Positions 1-4,964 of a stretch of 6,536 nt of DNA are shown here, one piece after another. The notes under the pieces are model-generated. The model worked only from the letters and a program-made list of their open reading frames with translations, was not told the origin of the DNA and ran no database searches. This DNA is from PALSA-1004 sp046715035 (GTDB lineage: Bacteria; Pseudomonadota; Gammaproteobacteria; Burkholderiales; SG8-41), in the NCBI GenBank assembly GCA_046715035.1, contig JBKJZR010000040.1, forward strand, positions 1 through 6,536. Reading direction: 5' to 3'. Numbering within the stretch: position 1 is the stretch's first letter; every line of letters begins with the position of its first letter. Both the position numbers and the translations under genes were made by a program.

Positions 1-127
1 TCGGCTGACGGCACAAGGCCTGGAACCCTCACCGATGACGCCGCAGGAGCTGCGGCGCTATACCGAAAACGACGTGGGGCGCTGGACGCGTCTCATCAAG
101 TCGGCCGGCATCAAGCCCGAGCAGTAG
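1..127 (+). CDS. Bug/TctC family tripartite tricarboxylate transporter substrate-binding protein, C-terminal fragment
   Basis: Only the last 41 codons are in the window (frame beginning at base 2, TAG at 125-127); the rest lies to the left. The visible peptide has the C-terminal signature of the Bug/TctC periplasmic binding proteins: a G-L-E-P-S segment, then T-P-Q-E-L, then D-V-G-R-W, and a final A-G-I-K-P-E-Q. The complete Bug gene at 2211-3212 ends with the same pattern (GLEPS, TPEEF, EIPRW, AHIKVE), so the two are paralogues by direct comparison. Family members capture carboxylates or other small organic acids in the periplasm and, in some cases, deliver them to TctA/TctB-type membrane proteins. 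The gene is convergent with the aldolase gene, separated by 65 bp in which I see no convincing terminator. The substrate is unknown. Confidence 0.85.
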   Translation, partial: RLTAQGLEPSPMTPQELRRYTENDVGRWTRLIKSAGIKPEQ

Positions 128-192
128 CAGACACGACACGCTGCTGATCCATCCCGCGCGAATTTCGCATTTAAACGAAGGCGCCGGGCGAT

Positions 193-1050
193 TCAGCGCG
201 AAGAGAGTTTGCGTCCAAGGTCGAGCGCGGTGTTGGTGCGCGCGGGTTTCGGCATCAGCCAGCGAAAGCCCTGCCTGATCACGGCTTCGACATTGTCCGT
301 TTCGACGTGGGGATGACCGCATGCAACGTCGTGCGACTTGCAGATATCGACGATTTCCGCAATTGCGGCTGCCACCGTGGGATGCGCATACTGGCGCGGC
401 AGGCCAAGGCTCTGTGAAAGGTCGCCTTCACCGATGATCACCACCGCGATGCCGGGCACGTCCTCGAGTATGCGCGGCAGGTTCTTGATGCCTTCGACGT
501 CCTCGCACATGATGCCGACGAGAATTTCGCCTTTTGGATCGAGCGGCCAAACGTCGGCGCGGTCGTAGTATTCCTGCTGCGCGAGTCCCCAGTAGCGCGC
601 GGCGTTCGTCGGGCCATCGCCGCGTTGTCCCCTGGGCTCGAAGCGCGGCGCGGTGGATGGCCGTGCGTAGCGGCACGCGGCAACGGCACTGTGCGCCTCG
701 TCGACCGTGCTCACGTGCGGCCAGATGATCCCGTACACCCCCATGTCGAGCGCCTGCTTGGCCACCCATTGGTTGCGCTCGCTGCCGTTCGGCGGAATAC
801 GCACGAGCGGGGTCACGACGGGGGCGACGCTCGCCGACGCAGCGATCTGCCGCCGGTTGAGCATGTATTGCAGGCAGTCGCGCAGTGTCTTCGCGTCATA
901 GGGTCCGTGCTCCATTTCGAACACCACGCCGTCGTAGCGCTCGCCGGCAACCGCCTGGGCACTGCCGACATCCGCCGGCGAAAACGTGACAAAAACGTTT
1001 TGTCCCTGCTCGAGCACCTTGATCACGCCGTTCAATCGGGGAATATCCAT
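193..1050 (-). CDS. HpcH/HpaI aldolase family protein (class II, metal-dependent pyruvate-type aldolase)
   Basis: 285 aa. Members of this TIM-barrel family cleave or form C-C bonds of 2-keto-hydroxy acids using a divalent metal. Visible signatures are E47-H48 (the Glu-His pair of the HpaI active site), R84 in P-L-V-R-I-P (substrate carboxylate Arg), the barrel segment QALDMGVYGIIWPHV at 99-113, E183 in GIMCEDVEG and D210 in IGEGDLSQSLG. The last two align with the two metal-binding acidic residues. Residues 129-175 form a longer linker (containing QQEYYDRADVWPL) than in short HpaI enzymes. The ATG at 1050 is chosen because AGGAG sits 5 nt upstream; the frame stays open to a TTG at 1197, but those 49 extra codons are Arg/Ala-rich and look non-coding. 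Neighbouring Bug proteins suggest a role in catabolism of an imported acid. The family assignment is firm; the substrate is not known. Confidence 0.88.
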   Translation of the reverse strand: MDIPRLNGVIKVLEQGQNVFVTFSPADVGSAQAVAGERYDGVVFEMEHGPYDAKTLRDCLQYMLNRRQIAASASVAPVVTPLVRIPPNGSERNQWVAKQALDMGVYGIIWPHVSTVDEAHSAVAACRYARPSTAPRFEPRGQRGDGPTNAARYWGLAQQEYYDRADVWPLDPKGEILVGIMCEDVEGIKNLPRILEDVPGIAVVIIGEGDLSQSLGLPRQYAHPTVAAAIAEIVDICKSHDVACGHPHVETDNVEAVIRQGFRWLMPKPARTNTALDLGRKLSSR

Positions 1051-1107
1051 GGACGCTCCTGAAATCTGCACGGACTGCAATACCTTGGCGCGCCGCGCCG
1101 AATCGTC

Positions 1108-1113
1108 ATTGTA
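1108..1113 (-). promoter_or_regulatory. possible -10 box of the aldolase gene
   Basis: Read on the minus strand the hexamer is TACAAT, five of six matches to TATAAT, lying 58 nt upstream of the ATG at 1050 and giving a leader of about 50 nt. No good -35 hexamer is found 16-18 nt further upstream, where the sequence is very GC-rich, so the call is weak unless an activator is involved. Confidence 0.25.
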
Positions 1114-1229
1114 GCGCCGCAGCCCGCGCGCGCCGGGGGACGCGCGAGGAAAACCGAGCACGCAGTTCGCTGAACTTCTCCGTTCGCGCTGAGCCAACGC
1201 CGCACGTGTGCCGGGTGCAGCGCACGCGA

Positions 1230-1250
1230 GTTACAAATTGTTACGCTTTC
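1230..1250 (+). promoter_or_regulatory. TTAC direct repeat, candidate response-regulator binding site
   Basis: In a GC-rich region this short AT-rich stretch reads GTTACAAATTGTTACGCTTT. TTAC occurs at 1231-1234 and 1241-1244, exactly 10 bp (about one helical turn) apart, and the centre ACAAATTGT is a small inverted repeat. The spacing and bases resemble tandem half-sites of OmpR/PhoB-type regulators and match most specified positions of the E. coli RstA consensus TACATNTNGTTACA as I recall it. It lies about 55-75 bp upstream of the lipoprotein ATG at 1305, a suitable place for activation. Regulator identity is inference; I could not place a convincing -10 box after it. Confidence 0.4.
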
Positions 1251-1304
1251 GACGGGATAGAAGCGACAGGCCTGCGCTCTAACTCGACACAGGAGGAACG
1301 ACTC

Positions 1305-1532
1305 ATGAAATTAATCAGATCCGCTGTCATTGCATCCGCGCTGGCCGTCTTGGGAGGCTGCGTAGCAGTCCCGGTGGGAGGGGGATATTACCCCGAAGCC
1401 ACGACGTATTACGCGCCACCGCCGGTCTATTACGCGCCCCCCGCGTACTACGGGCCTTCGATCGGGATCGGCATCCATCGCGGTTGGCGCGGCGGACGCC
1501 ACGGGCACGGGCACGGGCGCGGACACTATTAG
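1305..1532 (+). CDS. small His/Gly-rich, Tyr/Pro-rich lipoprotein of unknown function
   Basis: 75 aa. The start at 1305 is supported by AGGAGG at 1291-1296, 8 nt upstream; an in-frame ATG at 1206 would put a non-signal-like leader in front. The N-terminus is a lipoprotein signal peptide: K2 and R5, a hydrophobic stretch, then the lipobox L-G-G-C with the lipidated Cys at residue 19. Residue +2 is Val, not Asp, so outer-membrane sorting is expected. The mature part (about 57 aa) has a Tyr-Tyr-Ala-Pro-Pro repeat at about 36-49 (YYAPPPVYYAPPAYYGP) and a basic, His/Gly-rich tail (HRGWRGGRHGHGHGRGHY). Small lipoproteins of this composition are common in Burkholderiales and have no assigned function. 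The HGHGHG tail could bind a metal, but that is speculation. It appears to be transcribed alone, followed by a strong hairpin. Confidence 0.82.
   Translation: MKLIRSAVIASALAVLGGCVAVPVGGGYYPEATTYYAPPPVYYAPPAYYGPSIGIGIHRGWRGGRHGHGHGRGHY
1500..1517 (+). repeat. 3 x 6-bp tandem repeat (CACGGG) coding for His-Gly
   Basis: Three perfect in-frame copies of CACGGG encode HGHGHG near the end of the lipoprotein. Copy-number change by slippage would add or remove His-Gly pairs without shifting the frame. Confidence 0.8.
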
Positions 1533-1535
1533 CGC

Positions 1536-1593
1536 GGGGCATCGCCCCCTCGTTCAGACATTCCCGATGCGCACGCTCTTGCGCGCGCATCGG
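1536..1593 (+). terminator. hairpin region after the lipoprotein gene, probable transcription end
   Basis: Two hairpins follow the stop codon. The first (1536-1548) is GGGGC-ATC-GCCCC, a 5-bp stem only 3 nt after the TAG. The second is a 9-bp perfect stem, CCGATGCGC (1564-1572) with GCGCATCGG (1585-1593), whose 12-nt loop can add a further CGC/GCG pairing across one A-C mismatch. Neither is followed by a T-run, so these are not canonical intrinsic terminators; they may protect a 3' end or assist termination. The second stem is nearly symmetric and would also form on the opposite strand. Confidence 0.45.
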
Positions 1594-1604
1594 TGCCTGC
1601 GCGC

Positions 1605-1634
1605 TTGACAGCGTAGGCGCGTCGATGAAATGAT
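1605..1634 (+). promoter_or_regulatory. possible sigma-70-type promoter for the CMD-Bug-reductase operon
   Basis: A perfect TTGACA lies at 1605-1610. The best -10 candidate is AATGAT at 1629-1634 (four of six matches, 18-bp spacer). The implied start would leave a leader of about 100 nt before the ATG at 1738. The -35 is good, the -10 is poor. Confidence 0.35.
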
Positions 1635-1737
1635 CCCCCGGCGCGCGCGGCGGCTCATGGCTTACCTCCCGTAATCGAACCAGCGCTGCTCCTCGCCTGC
1701 GCGGCCGCAAGCGGTCAACCACCGACAGGGAGCTCCG

Positions 1738-2145
1738 ATGAGCGACTACCAAGCGCGCTACAAGCGCGGCATGAAACTGCTGAAAAAAATGGGCCGCGAA
1801 GATCTCATGCTCGAGCAGAAGGCACTGCTGCCCGACATGTACGAGATTTCGGTCGGGCATCTGTTTGGCGACGTGTGGGCACGCCCGGGTCTGAGCCTGC
1901 GCGAGCGTCAACTCGTCACGCTCGCAGCCAATATCGCGCTCGCACGCCCGACCGGCAATTACTCGCACTATCGCAGCGCCGAGCACATCGGCATCACCAA
2001 ACGCGAGATCTGCGAAGTCATCCTGCAGGTGGGACACTATGCGGGATGGCCCACTATCTCCAATGCGGTGCGTCAGTACACCGCCGTGCTCAAGGAACAG
2101 GCGAAGATCAAGAAAGGCAAGAAGAAGAGACCAACGCTGGTTTGA
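1738..2145 (+). CDS. carboxymuconolactone decarboxylase (CMD) family protein
   Basis: 135 aa, close to the usual length of small CMD-domain proteins. The ATG has AGGGAG 5 nt upstream. The domain spans about residues 30-120: L-R-E-R-Q-L-V-T-L-A at 54-63, then H77 and H83 within the segment YSHYRSAEHIGITKREI, then E93-V94 and the closing HYAGWPTISNAV at 100-111. This matches the PcaC-type order of a conserved His, a G-[LI]-T-x-x-E-I helix and a Y-x-G-x-P motif. There is no AhpD-type CxxC (a single Cys at 92), so a peroxidase role is unlikely. The C-terminal 20 residues are Lys-rich (KIKKGKKKRP). PcaC decarboxylates gamma-carboxymuconolactone in protocatechuate degradation, but many CMD homologues have other or unknown substrates and none of the other pca genes is here. 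It is likely the first gene of the operon with the Bug protein and reductase. Confidence 0.85.
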   Translation: MSDYQARYKRGMKLLKKMGREDLMLEQKALLPDMYEISVGHLFGDVWARPGLSLRERQLVTLAANIALARPTGNYSHYRSAEHIGITKREICEVILQVGHYAGWPTISNAVRQYTAVLKEQAKIKKGKKKRPTLV

Positions 2146-2210
2146 GCACACGTCGGGTCGCGTGGTTGCCGCGCGCGACGGTGCGTGGCCTCGAGTCCGA
2201 AGGAGCTGAC

Positions 2211-3212
2211 ATGAATCGAGCGATCGGCACCGGTTGCATTGTCGTGTGCGCCGTGCATCTACTGGCTGCCGGTGCTGCGACCGCGCAGCCCGCGTCGTCC
2301 CAGGCGGGCGATTTCCCGAATCGTCCGCTACGTCTGCTAGTGCCCAGCGCGCCGGGGGGCGGTACCGATATCGTTGCCCGTCTGATCGCGCAGGGGCTGA
2401 ATGAAAGCTGGGGCCAATCCGTGGTCGTCGACAACCGGGGCGGCGCGGGCGGCATACCCGGGGTGACGGTCGTCGCCAAGGGCTCCGCACCTGACGGCTA
2501 CACCATGCTCCTGGGAAGCAACGGGCATCTGTCGTTCGCCCCCGCACTCTATCGCAAGCTCGCCTATGACCCACTCAAGGACCTGGCGCCTGTCACGCTG
2601 GTGGCCAACCAGCCGTTCGTCGTCGCGGTGCATCCCGCCCTGCCCGCCGCTTCGATCAAAGAGCTGATCGCGCTCGCCAGGAGCCGGCCCAAATCGATCA
2701 GCTACGGCACCGGCGGCAGCGGGTCGGCGACGCACTTGGGCACGGAGCTCCTGCAGATCACCAGCGGTGTGTCGATGCTGCACGTGCCTTACAAGGGCAG
2801 CGGGCCCGGACTGGCGGCACTGATCGGCGGCGAAGTTCAACTGCTTGTGGCAGGACTCGCGACGCTGCTGCCGCAGATGAACAGCGGCAGAGTCAGGGTA
2901 CTGGCGGTCACGGGATCGCGGCGTGCGAAAATCGCACCGGACATTCCGACCGTCGCCGAATCCGGGGTACCGGGATTTGTTTTCGACGTCTGGTACGGAA
3001 TGGTTTATCCCGGCGGAACGCCGCGCCCTATCGTGCTGAAGACGAGCGGTGAGATCAACCGGCTGCTGAAGGTACCCGCAGTCAGCGAACGCTTCACCAG
3101 CATCGGCCTCGAGCCCTCCGGCACGACACCGGAGGAATTCGGCGAGCTGATCCGGCGGGAAATTCCCCGCTGGCAGAAAGTCGCGCAGGACGCTCACATC
3201 AAAGTGGAATGA
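2211..3212 (+). CDS. Bug/TctC family tripartite tricarboxylate transporter substrate-binding protein
   Basis: 333 aa, a normal full length. AAGGAG lies 5 nt before the ATG at 2211; the frame is open further upstream but overlaps the CMD gene and lacks protein-like sequence. A Sec signal peptide occupies residues 1-25 (R3, hydrophobic core, A-T-A before Q26 as the likely cleavage site), so the mature protein is periplasmic. Family signatures are F-P-N-R-P-L-R at 35-41, PSAPGGGTDIVAR at 45-57 (with the conserved ligand-loop Asp53), VVDNRGGAGG at 72-81, A-P-D-G-Y-T at 93-98, a V-P-Y-K-G-S segment in the middle, and RFTSIGLEPS plus TPEEF near the end. Bug proteins bind carboxylates or related small molecules between two lobes. 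No TctA/TctB genes are present here, as is typical of the many orphan Bug genes. The stop is 10 bp before the reductase ATG, implying co-transcription. Confidence 0.93.
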   Translation: MNRAIGTGCIVVCAVHLLAAGAATAQPASSQAGDFPNRPLRLLVPSAPGGGTDIVARLIAQGLNESWGQSVVVDNRGGAGGIPGVTVVAKGSAPDGYTMLLGSNGHLSFAPALYRKLAYDPLKDLAPVTLVANQPFVVAVHPALPAASIKELIALARSRPKSISYGTGGSGSATHLGTELLQITSGVSMLHVPYKGSGPGLAALIGGEVQLLVAGLATLLPQMNSGRVRVLAVTGSRRAKIAPDIPTVAESGVPGFVFDVWYGMVYPGGTPRPIVLKTSGEINRLLKVPAVSERFTSIGLEPSGTTPEEFGELIRREIPRWQKVAQDAHIKVE

Positions 3213-3222
3213 CCAAGGACGC

Positions 3223-4251
3223 ATGAGCAGGAAAATCGCCGTCCTGGGCGTGGGAGCGATCGGCAGCAGCATCGGCGCGGACCTGACGCGTGCCGGCCAC
3301 GACGTCACACTCGTCGACCAGTGGCCGGCGCACGTCGAGGCGATGCGCACGGCCGGCCTGCGCGTGCAGACGGCCGGTGTCGAGCAGCAGGTCGCGGTGC
3401 GCGCCCACCATCTTTGCGACCTGGCCTCGGCCCATGTCGCATTCGACCTCGTTTTCCTGGCCGCAAAGTCGAACGATCACCGCTGGCTTGCGGAGTTCAT
3501 CCGTCCGTACCTGGCGAGCGACGGCGTGCTCGTCGGCACTCAGAACGGCATGAACGATGACTCGATCGCGACGATCATCGGGCGCCAACGCACGATCGGC
3601 TGCGTGGTCGAGCTGCAGGCGGAGAATTTCACGCCCGGACTTGTCGTGCGCAACACGCCGCGCGAGCGCACGTGGTTTTCCGTGGGCGAGCTCGATGGCT
3701 ATCTCACGCCGCGCGTGCGCGAGCTCGAAACCATCCTCGGCGCAGCCGGGCGCGTCGAAATCACCGGCAACATCTACGGGGCCAAGTGGACCAAACTCAT
3801 CGCCAACACGATGACGATGGGCCCGTTCGGCCTGCTCGGTCTGCGCAACTTCGAGGCCGCCGCGCTGCCGGGGATGCACGAGATCTCGGTGCAGCTCGGG
3901 CGCGAATCGCACGCGGTGGGCGCGGCGCTGGGGTACCGCATGGAGCCTATCTTCGGCCTGCGCGCCGACGAGTTCGCGGGATCGAGCGACGAGAACCTCG
4001 TGACGACGATGACGACTTTGCTGAGCCACGTCGGGCGCGGGCGCACCGCGCCCATCCACGACCATCTGAAAGGCCGCCGCAGCGAGATCGAGTTCATCAG
4101 CGGCGTGGTCGCACGCAAGGGCAAAGAGCTCGGCATCGCGACGCCCTGCAACGATGCGGTTGTCGAGATCGACCGGCGCATCAACGACGCCGAGATCGCC
4201 ATGGATGCGGCGAACTTCGAGCTGCTGAAAACGTTGCTCGGTAAGCTCTAG
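3223..4251 (+). CDS. ketopantoate reductase (PanE/ApbA) family NAD(P)-dependent oxidoreductase
   Basis: 342 aa, some 40 longer than E. coli PanE. The N-terminal Rossmann domain starts at once with V-L-G-V-G-A-I-G-S (G9, G11, G14 of the dinucleotide loop), followed by AGHDVTLVD at 24-32. F-L-A-A-K-S-N-D at 78-85 and the T-Q-N-G loop (N108) match PanE. The C-terminal helical domain holds K188 in AKWTKLIAN, equivalent to the catalytic Lys, and E288 in GRRSEIEFISG, equivalent to the catalytic acid, followed by GIATPCND at 304-311. All key residues are therefore kept. PanE reduces 2-dehydropantoate to pantoate, but an operon with a Bug protein and a CMD protein points to reduction of another 2-keto acid, or the reverse oxidation of a 2-hydroxy acid, in catabolism. 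AAGGA precedes the ATG by 3 nt. Family is firm, substrate is inference; I withhold the symbol panE. Confidence 0.9.
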   Translation: MSRKIAVLGVGAIGSSIGADLTRAGHDVTLVDQWPAHVEAMRTAGLRVQTAGVEQQVAVRAHHLCDLASAHVAFDLVFLAAKSNDHRWLAEFIRPYLASDGVLVGTQNGMNDDSIATIIGRQRTIGCVVELQAENFTPGLVVRNTPRERTWFSVGELDGYLTPRVRELETILGAAGRVEITGNIYGAKWTKLIANTMTMGPFGLLGLRNFEAAALPGMHEISVQLGRESHAVGAALGYRMEPIFGLRADEFAGSSDENLVTTMTTLLSHVGRGRTAPIHDHLKGRRSEIEFISGVVARKGKELGIATPCNDAVVEIDRRINDAEIAMDAANFELLKTLLGKL

Positions 4252-4266
4252 CTAATACAGCGCAGG

Positions 4267-4283
4267 TGAGCGGCCGCGGCTCA
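4267..4283. terminator. short GC-rich hairpin between convergent genes
   Basis: TGAGC at 4267-4271 pairs with GCTCA at 4279-4283 around a 7-nt GC-only loop, in the 29-bp gap between the reductase stop and the methyltransferase stop (the stem includes the latter). It could act in both directions, but the stem is only 5 bp and there is no T-run, so the call is tentative. Confidence 0.25.
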
Positions 4284-4904
4284 GGCGGCGTTGCGCCAAA
4301 CGCTGGCGAGCCACGGCTGCTGCTCGCGCGGCAATCCTTCAGGCCGGTAATAGTGGATGAGCTCGGTAAATCCCGCCTGGGTCGCATACCGGCGCCAGGA
4401 CTCGAGATCGTGGTAAGCCCCGTAGCGGCCGCGGTTCCATCCCTCTTCGTTGTGGCCGTGGGGATTCGAGCTGAACAGCACCCCGCGCGGTTTGAGCGCT
4501 GCGCGCAGGTCGCCCAGCACGCGCGGCAGTTCGCGGCTGGGCACGTGAAACAGCGCGGCGTTGGCGAAAATGCCGTCGAAATGCGCGGCAGGCAACTCGA
4601 GCGCGAGAAAATCCCGCTGCCAGACCGTGCAGCCGCTGTGCGCGCGCGCCATTGCCGCAAAACGCGCGGATCCCTCGAGCCCGATAGCGATGTGGCCGAG
4701 GCGGGTGAACGCGGCAAGATCGCGCCCCGGCCCGCAGCCCAGATCGAGGATCGTGAAAGGCGGCGTGCCCTCGATGTGGGTCAGCAAAGCCGCGATGTTC
4801 TGGCTGACGTCGTGAGCGCGCGTGCCGGCCCAGAATTCCTCGGCGCGCGCGTCGTAGTAGTCGAGCGTCGCGCGCGCGATGCCGACGGCTTCGTCGTTAT
4901 TCAT
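4281..4904 (-). CDS. class I SAM-dependent methyltransferase
   Basis: 207 aa, a single Rossmann-like methyltransferase domain. Motif I is ILDLGCGPGRD at 52-62 (SAM-binding glycine loop); the acidic end of strand 2 is G-L-E-G-S at 75-79 with E77 expected to hold the ribose; D98-F99 corresponds to the adenine-contacting position; and FDGIFANAALFHVP at 109-122 is the motif IV/post-motif region of the UbiE/TehB-like group. The C-terminal half (WNRGRYGAYHDLESW and onward) looks like a substrate-binding segment. The substrate cannot be deduced. The ATG at 4904 is the first in-frame start and gives an N-terminal helix typical of the family (LDYYDARAEEFW); upstream I see no clear Shine-Dalgarno sequence. 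It lies 60 bp downstream of the RTX gene on the same strand, so it may be read through from it, and it is convergent with the reductase. Confidence 0.9.
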   Translation of the reverse strand: MNNDEAVGIARATLDYYDARAEEFWAGTRAHDVSQNIAALLTHIEGTPPFTILDLGCGPGRDLAAFTRLGHIAIGLEGSARFAAMARAHSGCTVWQRDFLALELPAAHFDGIFANAALFHVPSRELPRVLGDLRAALKPRGVLFSSNPHGHNEEGWNRGRYGAYHDLESWRRYATQAGFTELIHYYRPEGLPREQQPWLASVWRNAA

Positions 4905-4915
4905 CGTAGCGCCGC

Positions 4916-4921
4916 ATTCTA
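4916..4921 (-). promoter_or_regulatory. possible -10 box very close to the methyltransferase start
   Basis: On the minus strand this reads TAGAAT, five of six matches to TATAAT, ending 11 nt before the ATG at 4904. A TTGCCA hexamer (at 4943-4948, minus strand) lies 21 nt upstream, longer than the usual 17, and a second TTGCCA (4927-4932) is only 5 nt away. If used, the transcript would have a leader of only about 5 nt, consistent with the missing ribosome binding site. Confidence 0.2.
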
Positions 4922-4964
4922 CGCGCTGGCAACGGCGAGACTTGGCAATGACGGGGCTGCGGGG

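Noticed and set aside
164..179. TTCG/CGAA mini-hairpin between the first Bug gene and the aldolase gene
   Set aside because: Only a 4-bp stem with an 8-nt loop and no T-run; not enough for a terminator call in this 65-bp gap.
1051..1197. Upstream extension of the aldolase to a TTG start
   Set aside because: No Shine-Dalgarno sequence, Arg-rich non-conserved-looking residues, and the internal ATG at 1050 has AGGAG at ideal spacing.
1206..1304. Earlier ATG start for the lipoprotein gene
   Set aside because: It would place 33 residues before a typical lipoprotein signal peptide and would overlap the putative regulatory site; the ATG at 1305 has AGGAGG.
1327..2574. Long minus-strand open frame (415 codons) across the lipoprotein, CMD and Bug genes
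   Set aside because: It is antisense to three well-supported genes, has Arg/Ala/Pro-rich low-quality sequence with no recognisable domain, and is explained by high GC.
2337..4065. Two long minus-strand open frames antisense to the Bug and reductase genes
   Set aside because: The plus-strand genes carry clear family motifs; the antisense frames show only mirror codon bias and no domains.
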